A stretch of DNA of 12,009 bases from CAZVJA01 sp964626885 (GTDB lineage: Bacteria > Planctomycetota > Planctomycetia > Planctomycetales > Planctomycetaceae). Both the position numbers and the translations under genes were made by a program. The stretch spans positions 1 through 12,009 of the forward strand of contig CAZVJA010000163.1 of NCBI GenBank assembly GCA_964626885.1, written 5' to 3'. Below the pieces are notes generated by a model. The model searched no databases. It was not told where the DNA came from and worked only from the letters and a program-made list of their open reading frames with translations. Shown piece after piece: positions 1 through 7,612 of this stretch (positions are counted from its first letter, which is position 1; each line of letters opens with the position of its first letter).

Positions 1-1008
1 GAGGCGCTCAGCCGGGTGAAGGTGATGGGGAAGATGAATATCGCCGAGAAACGTCTGCCGCAAGATGGCCGCGCGACCGTAACGGTGGGGGACCGCCTGA
101 TCGATCTGCGGATCGCTTCGCTGCCGGGGAGTTACGGGGAGCGGATCGTGCTGCGGCTGCTGGACAAGAGCACGCGGAGCTACAACCTGGGCGAAGTCGG
201 CATGGATGAGCGGACCTACGGTCAGTTCCGCGAACTGATCGACCTCGAGCATGGATTGATTCTCCTCACCGGCCCGACCGGGAGCGGCAAGACGACCACT
301 CTGTATGCGGCGCTGCAGGAGATCAACACTCGCGACAAAAATGTGGTCACGCTGGAAGACCCGATCGAGTACGACATCGAGGGGATTTCGCAGACGCAGA
401 TCAACACCAAGAAGGGCTTGACCTTCGCCAGCGGGCTGCGAAACGTGCTGCGGCAGGATCCCGACATCATCATGGTGGGGGAGATCCGCGACCACGAAAC
501 CGCCGTGATGGCGATCCAGTCGGCCCTCACCGGACATCTCGTCTATTCCACTCTGCACACCAACGACGCGGCGAGCGCCGTCACGCGTTTGTTGGATCTG
601 GGGATTGAACCATACCTGGTAAGCAGCTCGCTCCTGGCGGTGCTGGCCCAGCGCCTGGTGCGCAAGATTTGCCCAGAGTGTGCCGAGACGCGCCCGCTCA
701 CGCGTGAGGAGCTGACACAACTCGGCATCGATCCGAACGAGATTCCGCACCCGGAGTATCGGATCGGCACCGGCTGCTCGCGCTGCCGCAACACCGGCTA
801 TCGGGGACGGGTCGCCATCTGCGAACTGCTCGTCGTCCAGGAAGCGATCCGGGAGAAAATTCAGGAACGGGCCAGCGCCACCGAGATTCGGGACGTGGCG
901 TTGCGACAAGGAATGCGTCTATTGCGCGACGATGGTTTGCAAAAGATCCTGGCGGGGATCACCACGCCGGGCGAAGTGAACCGGGTCACCGTCCGCAGCC
1001 GAATGTGA
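1..1008 (+). CDS. gspE: Type II secretion ATPase GspE, C-terminal part (5' end outside window)
   Basis: This is the catalytic C-terminal half of the hexameric ATPase that powers pseudopilus assembly from the cytoplasmic face of the inner membrane. The frame is open from base 1, and its first residues (EALSR before VKVMGKMNIAEKR) already belong to the family, so the gene starts outside the window. Numbered from base 1, the visible 335 residues hold the PQDGR motif near 20, Walker A GPTGSGKT at 91-98, the Asp box around TLEDPIEY near 117-124, Walker B (DPDIIMVGE) at 153-161, and the His box with H179 and H186. A tetracysteine zinc module follows (CPEC at 224-227, C259 and C262), typical of GspE and the related pilus ATPases PilB. 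The gene converges with the minus-strand T2SS operon 19 bp away. PilB is the alternative, but the GspF-M neighbours favour GspE. No key residue is missing in the visible part. Confidence 0.95.
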   Translation, partial: EALSRVKVMGKMNIAEKRLPQDGRATVTVGDRLIDLRIASLPGSYGERIVLRLLDKSTRSYNLGEVGMDERTYGQFRELIDLEHGLILLTGPTGSGKTTTLYAALQEINTRDKNVVTLEDPIEYDIEGISQTQINTKKGLTFASGLRNVLRQDPDIIMVGEIRDHETAVMAIQSALTGHLVYSTLHTNDAASAVTRLLDLGIEPYLVSSSLLAVLAQRLVRKICPECAETRPLTREELTQLGIDPNEIPHPEYRIGTGCSRCRNTGYRGRVAICELLVVQEAIREKIQERASATEIRDVALRQGMRLLRDDGLQKILAGITTPGEVNRVTVRSRM

Positions 1009-1027
1009 AGCTTGTTTCCCGCTACCG

Positions 1028-1990
1028 TCATTCGACGAGGAGCGGCGCCCAGTCGGAATAGAAGCGGGATGTGTCGGAATCGGGTTCGGCGTCGGCCTCC
1101 ACTTCCGGAAGGTCGTCGCTGGCGGAGCTGATTCCGACCGGCTCGGAATTCGCGGCGTTCTCGACGGCACTCTGCGTGCCAGCTTGCTCCGCGCTGTTCG
1201 CTTCCGGGAGCGGGATCTCTGCCTGGGTCTGGGAGAAACCCAGCCGGGGTTCGGGAGGTTTCGGTGGCGACAGACGTGGCGGTTCTTCGGTGGCCGGCAC
1301 TGGTGGGAGCGCGGGGAGCGATTCGGGAGCTTTCTCCGCCGGGGGCTGCTGTTCCGGCCCGTGCGTCGCCGCTGCCGTCTGCACCGGCCGGCGGCCGAGC
1401 TCATCGCGGGCCCATTCGATCCATTCGGGGCGGGCGTCAAGGAAGACGAGCTCTTGCAGCAGGGGGCGGACCTCCTCAAACGCTTTTCCGCTCTTCAGCT
1501 GGGCACGGGCCACGTTCCCCAGGATGCGCGGATTGCGCGGCGACAGACCCAACGCCTGCTCATAGTAGACGATCGCGTTGTCGAGCTTGTCGGCCGACTC
1601 ATACACCTGGCCCAGGTTGTAGAGCGGCTCGTACCGATCCGGCATCAGCTTCGCGGCGTATTCGAATTCCCAGGCCGCGACGTAGAATTTTCGCTGCCGC
1701 ATGTAAATCGTTCCCAGCGTATTGTGCGCCGGCCCAAAGGTGACATCCGCCACCAGGGCCTTCTGCAGATGTGCTTCGGCCTGCGCCAGGTTGACAGGCT
1801 GTCCCGCGAGGTGCCGGCTGACAATCTTCAAGGCCTTGGCATGTTCCGATTCCGCCGTCGCCGTGTCGTATTTCGGATTGGCGGCCACTGTTTCGTAGCG
1901 GGACTCGCGGGCTTCCTCCAGCAGTTCGCATCCGGTACCGAGGACGAGCCCCGGAGCGAGCCACCACAACAGGAGGAGGCGACGACACAT
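1028..1990 (-). CDS. TPR lipoprotein at the end of the T2SS operon, pilotin-like candidate
   Basis: A 320-residue protein with a hydrophobic N-terminus (residues 5-20) ending in a cysteine at 21. The context LVLGTGC is a poor but usable lipobox, so an outer-membrane lipoprotein is likely but not certain. Residues about 50-187 form roughly four tetratricopeptide repeats; clear ones carry the signatures NTLGTIYMRQRKFYVAA and LYNLGQVYESADKLDNAI. From about 201 to the end the chain is low-complexity and rich in Pro, Ala and Glu, likely disordered. TPR lipoproteins such as PilF/PilW help type IV pilus secretins reach the outer membrane. The position as last gene behind gspM suggests a comparable role for the T2SS secretin here, but that is inference. 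It lies 128 bp after gspM on the same strand, and its stop faces the gspE stop. The ATG at 1990 is chosen because it places the signal peptide at the N-terminus; no clear ribosome binding site is seen. Confidence 0.8.
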   Translation of the reverse strand: MCRRLLLLWWLAPGLVLGTGCELLEEARESRYETVAANPKYDTATAESEHAKALKIVSRHLAGQPVNLAQAEAHLQKALVADVTFGPAHNTLGTIYMRQRKFYVAAWEFEYAAKLMPDRYEPLYNLGQVYESADKLDNAIVYYEQALGLSPRNPRILGNVARAQLKSGKAFEEVRPLLQELVFLDARPEWIEWARDELGRRPVQTAAATHGPEQQPPAEKAPESLPALPPVPATEEPPRLSPPKPPEPRLGFSQTQAEIPLPEANSAEQAGTQSAVENAANSEPVGISSASDDLPEVEADAEPDSDTSRFYSDWAPLLVE

Positions 1991-2052
1991 ACTGGGAGAA
2001 TCCGAATGATAAGCGAGGAGATCGACGAACTCCCCGGCAGTCGAGTCATGCG

Positions 2053-2078
2053 CCGGCAGGCGCGCACCCGACAGGCGC
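2053..2078. repeat. Imperfect short direct repeat in the gspM-TPR gap
   Basis: In the 128-bp gap between gspM and the TPR gene, CCGGCAGGCGC (2053-2063) recurs as CCGACAGGCGC (2068-2078), 11 bases with one mismatch. The surrounding GGCGCC/GCGCC words can also pair into a short GC-rich hairpin in minus-strand RNA. No T-run follows, so it is not a clear intrinsic terminator. It may only reflect base composition. Confidence 0.3.
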
Positions 2079-2118
2079 CGGAAAAATCGCGCGGAATGTT
2101 TTGGGGGAAGGGAGAGAG

Positions 2119-2688
2119 TTATCGAAGGGGAGCCGCAGACGAATCTGCAGCGGGCGGGATCTTAGGGTCGTAACTCCGGGAGGTCAAGAGGAGCTGGACA
2201 TTCCACAACTCCTGGTTCTGGGGAGTCGCATCGGCACCGGGAGGAACTCGCAGCGAAAGGGTGGAAACCCCCAACCCGGGACCGCTGTTTCCCAGCACGA
2301 TTGTAAATTCGACAACCTGTTTGAGGGGGACTTCCCGCAATTCAATGTCAGTCCCCTGTTCCAGATAGTCACTCTCGGCAAGTCGCCGTGGATCGCCAGG
2401 ATCGATCCGCACGATCCGGGTGCGCTCCAACCCGACCTCGTTTGCCGCAGTTTCCACCAGTCGGGCGAGGTCCGCCCGGGACTGGACCTGCTCTTCGACC
2501 TGCACCGGGGAGGTGCGGAGGGCTTCGATTTTCAGGGCGAGATTCTCCGAGGCGGCCCAATGCCCCCGCGCCGCGAAGGCATCTTCACGACTGGCGTGCC
2601 AGTTCCAGCCGGCCCAGACGTCGAACAGTCCCAAGGGAAGCAATAGCAGGAGGAAGAGAGTTCGCGAACTTCGGGGAGCGTTATTCAT
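2119..2688 (-). CDS. gspM: T2SS inner-membrane protein GspM-like
   Basis: A 189-residue bitopic protein: short basic cytoplasmic tail, one membrane segment at about 10-28, then a periplasmic stretch with a helical part (about 35-85) and an alpha/beta domain (about 88-170), ending in a Pro/Ala tail. This is the plan of GspM/PilO proteins, whose ferredoxin-like periplasmic domain pairs with GspL and holds the platform together. Sequence signatures of GspM are weak, so the call rests on topology, size and position: it follows gspL with a 4-bp overlap (start 2688 inside the gspL stop), which suggests translational coupling. PilO is the closest alternative name. Confidence 0.7.
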   Translation of the reverse strand: MNNAPRSSRTLFLLLLLPLGLFDVWAGWNWHASREDAFAARGHWAASENLALKIEALRTSPVQVEEQVQSRADLARLVETAANEVGLERTRIVRIDPGDPRRLAESDYLEQGTDIELREVPLKQVVEFTIVLGNSGPGLGVSTLSLRVPPGADATPQNQELWNVQLLLTSRSYDPKIPPAADSSAAPLR

Positions 2689-4052
2689 TTCGTCCCCCTG
2701 GCGACCTGGAGGTCTTGCGACTCATCGGGAAATCGCGCCGCAATCCGGAACTCAACTCCCTTTCCCGCAAGGAGGTTCGTACTGGGAGCTTCGACCTCAA
2801 GCGCCGCTTTCCGCAAGCCGTCGGCGATCCGGTCGGCGTCGCTATGTTCACGGACCTGTCCCAAGAGATAGAGTCGCCCATTCTCGATCCGCACTTCCAA
2901 CACCCGATACCGCAGATCGGCGGGAAGTGACCGAAGCAGCCGTTCCACCAACCGCACCGCCGCCACTTGCTTCGGTTGGTCCTCCTGATGGCCGCGCACT
3001 CCCCGCAGCCGGGCATACTCCGCTTCGAGGCGGGATCGGACCCCCACCGGCACGGGCGTATCGGGAAACACCCGGCGGAAGATTTCCGATTGCTTGTCCC
3101 CCTCGCTCGCGCGCAGCGCGTCAAATTGTGTTCCCTGCCAATAGAGAACAACTCCCACCGACGCCAGGAACAGGAGCACCGCCAGTTGCAGCGCGCGAAT
3201 CGGACCGCGCAACGCGCGATAGCGGTTCTGGGGAGCCAGCGCGTCGCGGCGGAGTTCGATCGCCGCCTGCCGCTTGCCGTTCAACACCAAGGCCGCTTCG
3301 CGCACTCCCGCCTCGGTCGGGCTTTCGGACGGCGAGAACGTTAATTCCCTCCAAGCGAAGTCGGGCAAATTCGAAAGAGCCGTCGATACTTCCGGGCGCA
3401 AGTTGCGGCCGAAGAGGGTCAGCGGACCAGCCTCGCTGAGTGCCACCGTACGAACGGCTTGAGTGACGGCCTCGACGGTGTGGGGAATCCACTGCCAACT
3501 TTGCAGCTGGCCCCGATCCACCAGCCAGACATCGACCGTTTCGTCCGACCCCCAGACAAGGGCAAAACGTTCGACCGGTTCCGGGAATTCCGCCAGATGT
3601 CGCGCCAGCGCCAAGCGCGCGAGAGGGGCGACCGATTCGACCGGAGCACCCCGTTCTTCCAGCCTCTGGATCAACTCCGCCAGCGGTTCCCAGAGCGCTG
3701 CCACCGCAAAAGCCCGCGTTCCGGAGAATTCATAGTCGGCGACAAGCTCCTCGGCGGCCCAGGGGAGAGAAGGTTCGAGGAGGTAAGCCATCGCCTGCCG
3801 CTGTCGCGCCTGCCGCGCGCTCGGCACGGTGATTGTGGCGTTGAGGCACCAGGTCGAACCGAGCGCCATCAGGACCGGCTCACCGGAATAACCTTGCTCG
3901 CGAAGGGTGTCCCACACCGGCTCGGCGATCTCGGCGAGGTGCTGACGGTCGCAGGGTTGCGCGACACTCCGCTCGACGCCGTCGGACGTGAGGCGCGCAA
4001 CTTCCCATGTCGCTTCCCCCAGGAGAATCACCCAGGAACTGCTGCCGGCCAT
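2685..4052 (-). CDS. gspL: T2SS inner-membrane platform protein GspL
   Basis: A 455-residue protein with the GspL layout. Residues about 5-270 form an actin-like cytoplasmic domain (PilM-like), which in the family recruits the GspE ATPase; LLEPSLPWAAEELVADYEF at 91-109 lies where GspL proteins carry their LE...D-type motif. One membrane segment spans about 286-305. After it comes a periplasmic linker with FRRVFPDTPVP at 325-335, a pattern typical of GspL, and then a ferredoxin-like domain of about 365-440 expected to pair with GspM. In effect it is PilM and PilN fused, which is standard for GspL. The gene starts only 4 bp after the upstream gspC-like stop and overlaps gspM by 4 bp. Confidence 0.85.
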   Translation of the reverse strand: MAGSSSWVILLGEATWEVARLTSDGVERSVAQPCDRQHLAEIAEPVWDTLREQGYSGEPVLMALGSTWCLNATITVPSARQARQRQAMAYLLEPSLPWAAEELVADYEFSGTRAFAVAALWEPLAELIQRLEERGAPVESVAPLARLALARHLAEFPEPVERFALVWGSDETVDVWLVDRGQLQSWQWIPHTVEAVTQAVRTVALSEAGPLTLFGRNLRPEVSTALSNLPDFAWRELTFSPSESPTEAGVREAALVLNGKRQAAIELRRDALAPQNRYRALRGPIRALQLAVLLFLASVGVVLYWQGTQFDALRASEGDKQSEIFRRVFPDTPVPVGVRSRLEAEYARLRGVRGHQEDQPKQVAAVRLVERLLRSLPADLRYRVLEVRIENGRLYLLGQVREHSDADRIADGLRKAALEVEAPSTNLLAGKGVEFRIAARFPDESQDLQVARGTK

Positions 4053-4056
4053 GCGG

Positions 4057-4554
4057 TCACTCCCGTCCTTGCACCTTCAATTCCAGTTTCTCCTCCCCCC
4101 GCTCCACGCGCACCGAGCCCGACTCGATTGCGGCGATCTTCGCCCCTCCTTCGTCCGGGCCGATTTCCTCACCCACCTTCCGAAACACCACCTGACCCCC
4201 GGCCAGTTGCAGCATCGCCGTCGAGTTCCCAGGCGCGACCACCGTCGCAATCAGCTTCGCCCGCAATGGCTGTGGCGGAGGTTTTTCAACCACCTTCGGC
4301 GGTGGCGGAGGGGGATCATACAACGGACGCCGCAAGGGAACACTCCAGTAGCGCTCGAAGTCTTTCGCTGTCAAAGCACGTGCCGGCATCTCTGAAATTT
4401 GTTTCAATGGGACGGCACCGGATGGACCCGACGCGTTCGCTGTCGGCTCCGGCAACGTCGGCGTGGAAACTCCCTGCAATATGACCGCTGCCGAGAGGAG
4501 AAAGATTCCCGCGGCGAGAGCATTCAGCAGCCGTTTGCGAGTCTGCAAGGTCAT
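4057..4554 (-). CDS. gspC: Short GspC-like inner-membrane protein (HR domain, no PDZ)
   Basis: A 165-residue protein with an N-terminal membrane segment (about 11-28), a linker containing RRPLYD at 75-80 and a run of six prolines (81-86), then a small beta domain at about 98-160 (LIATVVAPGN, AMLQLAGGQVVFRKVGEEI, VRVERGEEKLELKV). This beta domain resembles the homology region (HR) of GspC and the related PilP, which in the family touches the N0 domain of the secretin and so links the inner-membrane platform to the outer-membrane channel. The PDZ or coiled-coil segment that usually follows the HR domain is absent; the protein ends right after it. It sits between gspK and gspL. PilP is the main alternative, but a lipoprotein signal as in PilP is not seen. 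Confidence 0.65.
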   Translation of the reverse strand: MTLQTRKRLLNALAAGIFLLSAAVILQGVSTPTLPEPTANASGPSGAVPLKQISEMPARALTAKDFERYWSVPLRRPLYDPPPPPPKVVEKPPPQPLRAKLIATVVAPGNSTAMLQLAGGQVVFRKVGEEIGPDEGGAKIAAIESGSVRVERGEEKLELKVQGRE

Positions 4555-4588
4555 GGGTGTCGGCTCGGGATTGGGGCTGCCTAGAATT

Positions 4589-5509
4589 CTACCACGTAAA
4601 GGTCTCTCGTTCCGCCGCGCTTCCCGGACCGGGGCGATCGACGGAGAGGGTCACCCATTCGCGCCGCGGACTCTGCACGGACAGCCAAAGAGCATGGCAT
4701 TTCGAGACGTCACTCAGCAACCGGCGCAGCGCCATTTGGTCTTTCGTTTTCAAATCGAGCCGCGCGATCAAATCCTCCAGTTTGGTGATGCCCAATGCAC
4801 GGCGCTCTGTCAGGAGTTTTCGGATCACGTCGGGCGGCACGTCTCCTTCGCAGACGTTTTCCACCGCCTGATCGGAAGCACGGCGAAGGTTCAGGCGCCG
4901 GCTCCCCCAGCAGGTGATCTCCGTGGTAGCGTCGCGCAATCGTCGCGCTCCCTCGGAACGATCGGAGCGCCCCGACAGGTCGAACACTTCCCCCCAACTT
5001 CGAAAGTAGACCTCAGGACGATTCCGTTCGTTACTCTCCGGCACACGGGCGAGCACTTCGAATCCCGCCATACCGGCGCTCTGCCGTGCGACAAGCGAGA
5101 CCCGTCTGCGCTGATTCGGCCCGGAGCGGGCCAAAGCATTGAGATTCACTTTGGCATCTTCGTCCGAGAGGAGCACCGAAAAACGGAGTCCGCCGAGCGT
5201 GAATTCCCCTTCCACCCGGGCCAGCCAGGGCCAAGGGGCTTCCCCTGTCGCCGAGACCGGCACGACACTATTGAGGAGATCTTCCGCCTGGCCGAGCACG
5301 ACCCGTTGGCAGCTTATCGTCCCCCAGCGTCGCTGCAGATCTTCCTGGGCGTCGGCCGCTTCGCGGGCGAGTTCCAGGCTCCGCCGCGCAAAACCAGCCA
5401 TCGACAATCCCGCCACGGCGATTAACACCAACACGACGACCAGCACGAACCCAGCGCGGGACGGGCGGGCAGACCGCAGAAGGCGATGATCAGCGGACCA
5501 GGAACGCAT
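4589..5509 (-). CDS. gspK: Minor pseudopilin GspK
   Basis: A 306-residue pseudopilin, the largest of the set, as usual for GspK, which caps the pseudopilus tip with GspI and GspJ in the periplasm. The leader RPSRAG ends at G20 and the mature protein begins F21-V-L-V-V. Glu at mature position 5 is replaced by Val, which is the expected GspK exception. A hydrophobic helix covers about 21-40. Further on come VNLNAL and a second NLRRASDQ followed by a helical part with PPDVIRKLLTERRALG and ITKLEDLIARL, matching the helical SAM-like insertion of GspK. The start at 5509 lies 20 bp inside gspJ and is fixed by the leader. The next gene begins 34 bp downstream of its stop. Confidence 0.88.
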   Translation of the reverse strand: MRSWSADHRLLRSARPSRAGFVLVVVLVLIAVAGLSMAGFARRSLELAREAADAQEDLQRRWGTISCQRVVLGQAEDLLNSVVPVSATGEAPWPWLARVEGEFTLGGLRFSVLLSDEDAKVNLNALARSGPNQRRRVSLVARQSAGMAGFEVLARVPESNERNRPEVYFRSWGEVFDLSGRSDRSEGARRLRDATTEITCWGSRRLNLRRASDQAVENVCEGDVPPDVIRKLLTERRALGITKLEDLIARLDLKTKDQMALRRLLSDVSKCHALWLSVQSPRREWVTLSVDRPGPGSAAERETFTW

Positions 5510-6182
5510 GGGAAAATACCGGAGTTGATGTTCCCGATCGGTAAAGCGTCACCGCGACACGATCGGGCAGGGGTTGACTATCCACGGGTCTATCGACAAC
5601 GGTCGACTTTGGACTCTCCGTGCGAGTCGTACGATCCTGTGGTGTCGGGGGTGGAGTCGCAACCGGCGAAGGTGGGCCAGAGAAATCAGCACGATTCGCA
5701 ACCGGTGAAGCCTGCTCACCAGGACGACCCAGCACGATTCGCTCCAAATCCAGGCAAACCAGTTCCGAGATCGAGTTGTGGAGTTGTAAGGAATCGGGAT
5801 GAGATTCGCGGCGAATGAGCTGCCCTCTGTCTCCCGCGCGGACCACGACGTACTCGATGACCGATCGAGCATGTGTCGTGGCACTGCTCGAAAAATCGCG
5901 CCCGGCAAAACCTTCCAGTTGAAAGCCCGCCGCAATCGGCTTGAATGCCCGGGAATTCTCCAAGTCCCACCGCAACTGTTCGGTGAGGCGCAGCTGCCAC
6001 GATTCGATCGGCTCGCGCGCCAAGAGCACCTTTTGTCCGCGGGTGATCGACTTCAGCACGCCAAGCACCGCCACCATCAACAATGTTGCCAGCGCCGTGG
6101 CCGCGAGCAACTCGATGAGCGTGAGTCCCATTCGTCTTCGCAGGCAGCCTGGCAGACATCGATCGTGTGGCTGTGATTGCAT
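5490..6182 (-). CDS. gspJ: Minor pseudopilin GspJ
   Basis: A 230-residue prepilin-like protein. The leader ends LRRRMG (G19) and the mature chain starts LTLIELLAATALATLLMV, with Glu at position 5 and a hydrophobic helix to about residue 42, so it is a substrate of the prepilin peptidase. The rest is a periplasmic beta-rich domain, consistent with GspJ, which forms the pseudopilus tip with GspI and GspK. Residues about 165-215 are an extra Pro/Ser/Thr-rich stretch probably lying in a loop. Assignment as J rather than I or H rests on its size and on its place directly before gspK. It starts 26 bp after gspI and overlaps gspK by 20 bp. ATG at 6182 is preferred because the only other Met in the leader (18) would leave two residues. 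Confidence 0.85.
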   Translation of the reverse strand: MQSQPHDRCLPGCLRRRMGLTLIELLAATALATLLMVAVLGVLKSITRGQKVLLAREPIESWQLRLTEQLRWDLENSRAFKPIAAGFQLEGFAGRDFSSSATTHARSVIEYVVVRAGDRGQLIRRESHPDSLQLHNSISELVCLDLERIVLGRPGEQASPVANRADFSGPPSPVATPPPTPQDRTTRTESPKSTVVDRPVDSQPLPDRVAVTLYRSGTSTPVFSHAFLVR

Positions 6183-6208
6183 TTCACCCTCTGAAAACTA
6201 TCCGCCGC

Positions 6209-6625
6209 TTAACGTGTCCCCGTCCGCGAATTCCCCTGGACCATCAACTCGACAAAGGTCAGCACCCGCGCGGAAGAATCCTCTGACGCTTCCACAATCT
6301 CCAGACGCACCGCGGCCGCGCCGAGCTTCTGGAGATCAGGGGAAGATTCGGCACGTGCAATTCTCCAACTCCAGCCAGTTGTCTCCGGAATCGATTCCTG
6401 CTCATCGACCGCCGGGATCACTCCCGCCGCCATCCAAGTGGCCAACAACTCATCCGCGATGCGTATCGCTCGCAGACGATCCTGTGCCGAACGGATTTGG
6501 GCCGCATGTGCCCTAAACGCTGACAACAGCGACACCAGGAGCGTCGCCAACAGCGCAATTCCGGCGACCACTTCAACGAGCGTCAGCCCGGTCCTTGCGG
6601 AGCGTCTCGAACAACGGTTTGACAT
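6209..6625 (-). CDS. gspI: Minor pseudopilin GspI
   Basis: A 138-residue prepilin-like protein with a very short basic leader (MSNRCSRRSARTG) cut after G13. The mature end LTLVEVVAGIALLATLLVSL has Glu at position 5 and forms the hydrophobic helix. A small globular domain follows, including WSWRI near 80 and RLEI further on, as expected for GspI, the smallest minor pseudopilin, which binds J and K at the pseudopilus tip. Met1 is the only Met before the cleavage site, so the start at 6625 is well fixed even though it makes an overlap of 53 bp with gspH in another frame. gspJ follows after 26 bp. Confidence 0.85.
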   Translation of the reverse strand: MSNRCSRRSARTGLTLVEVVAGIALLATLLVSLLSAFRAHAAQIRSAQDRLRAIRIADELLATWMAAGVIPAVDEQESIPETTGWSWRIARAESSPDLQKLGAAAVRLEIVEASEDSSARVLTFVELMVQGNSRTGTR

Positions 6626-7142
6626 CCCGTTCCTCCTCCAGCCGTGTCATCTGACCCGTCCGTCCGGCGAAGAACAACCAGAGCGATTCGCCGCCGGGAG
6701 AACGCAGCTCCACGGCATACGTCTCGCTCGTCCCGTCGGCGCCATATTCCACGATAAATTCACCGTTGCTGACATTGCGTGCTTCGGAAATCACTCGCAC
6801 AACTTGGAGATTTCCGCCAAGTTCCAATGGAAGCAGCTGTGCGGATTTCTCCCCCACAAGGCGCCGCACTCGGCCGGTATTCAGATCGAGTTCCATGCGG
6901 CATGGCTGGGCATGTTGAAAGGCGTGGTTTCTCAAGACACTGTCCATCGTTGCCAGTTGGCCAATTGCCCATTCCAGGCGCGCGGCGGACGCGACACCGC
7001 TGTACTTGAGAACCGCTGTCGCGACCACAAGCCCGATGATCGCCACCACCGCCATCAGTTCGATCAATGTGAAGCCAGCGCACAGGGATCGATTGATCTC
7101 CCTGTGAAGAATGTAGCCGCGGGGGCAGGGCATGGCTTTCAT
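6573..7142 (-). CDS. gspH: Minor pseudopilin GspH (FimT/GspH family)
   Basis: A 189-residue prepilin-like protein. The leader runs to G23 and the mature protein begins FTLIELMAVVAIIGLVVATA, with Glu at position 5 and the usual hydrophobic helix. The periplasmic part is beta-rich, with strands such as CRMELDLNTGRVRRL (81-95), FIVEYGADG (129-137) and SLWLFFAGRTGQMTRLE (153-169), typical of GspH, which links the pseudopilus tip complex to the GspG shaft. Its start overlaps the gspG stop by 4 bp, a common sign of translational coupling. Met4 is a possible alternative start. Its last 53 bp also encode the start of gspI. Confidence 0.85.
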   Translation of the reverse strand: MKAMPCPRGYILHREINRSLCAGFTLIELMAVVAIIGLVVATAVLKYSGVASAARLEWAIGQLATMDSVLRNHAFQHAQPCRMELDLNTGRVRRLVGEKSAQLLPLELGGNLQVVRVISEARNVSNGEFIVEYGADGTSETYAVELRSPGGESLWLFFAGRTGQMTRLEEERDVKPLFETLRKDRADAR

Positions 7143-7612
7143 GGAGTCGGCTGCGTGGTGTCGGCATTCAAATCGGCACTCGAAATATCGGTGTCGGCAC
7201 CGGTCCCTCCTTCGCGATGGTCGGCTCCATAGGAAAGAATTTCATACGCGCTGGTCCGCCCCGGAATGTGATACTCATAGGGATGCCCCCATGGATCGAC
7301 CGGTAGCTTGTTCAACAACCCGTCCGGAAAAGCCTTCGACTTCTCGACGAGCGCGTTGATTCCTTGTTCGCTCGTCGGATAGCGGTCGAACTGGCCGTAA
7401 TAGGTGTCGAGTGCCTGGCAGATCTTGGCGATCTCCAGCTTGGCGATATTCTGCCGGCTGCGGATGTAGTAGCTCCGGACGCTGATCGTCACCACCCCGG
7501 CCAACAGCCCGATGATCACGATCACCACCATCAATTCCACCAGCGTGAAACCTGCGCGGCGCCGAACATGATCGCGGCGGGACGAGCAGGCGTGATGCAA
7601 TCTAAAGAACAT
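7139..7612 (-). CDS. gspG: Major pseudopilin GspG
   Basis: A 157-residue major pseudopilin, the shaft subunit of the periplasmic pseudopilus. The leader ends RRRAG (G21) and the mature end FTLVELMVVIVIIGLLAGVV has Glu at position 5. Family motifs follow: LDTYYGQFDRYPTSEQGINALV (split here as YYGQFDRYPT at 71-80 and SEQGINALV at 81-89), KLPVDPWGHPYEY (102-114), and the C-terminal SYGADHREGGTGADTDI (127-143), which is the calcium-binding loop of GspG. A short Asp/Thr/Pro tail extends past the loop. The start lies 11 bp inside gspF. Match to the family is strong throughout. Confidence 0.95.
   Translation of the reverse strand: MFFRLHHACSSRRDHVRRRAGFTLVELMVVIVIIGLLAGVVTISVRSYYIRSRQNIAKLEIAKICQALDTYYGQFDRYPTSEQGINALVEKSKAFPDGLLNKLPVDPWGHPYEYHIPGRTSAYEILSYGADHREGGTGADTDISSADLNADTTQPTP

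Noticed and set aside
1184..2173. Long open plus-strand frame (329 codons) antisense to the TPR and gspM region
   Set aside because: Arg/Gly-rich translation without motifs, lying over a well-supported TPR gene; typical by-product of GC-rich coding DNA.
2420..3439. Long plus-strand frame (339 codons) over gspM and gspL
   Set aside because: Low-complexity Arg/Pro/Ser/Ala translation, no domain, fully antisense to gspL/gspM.
4266..4325. Proline-codon run in gspC, considered as a DNA repeat or frameshift site
   Set aside because: The frame stays open and the homology-region domain follows correctly, so it is simply the proline hinge.
3459..5425. Two long plus-strand frames (341 and 320 codons) over gspL, gspC and gspK
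   Set aside because: No recognisable motif; antisense to genes supported by topology and pseudopilin signatures.
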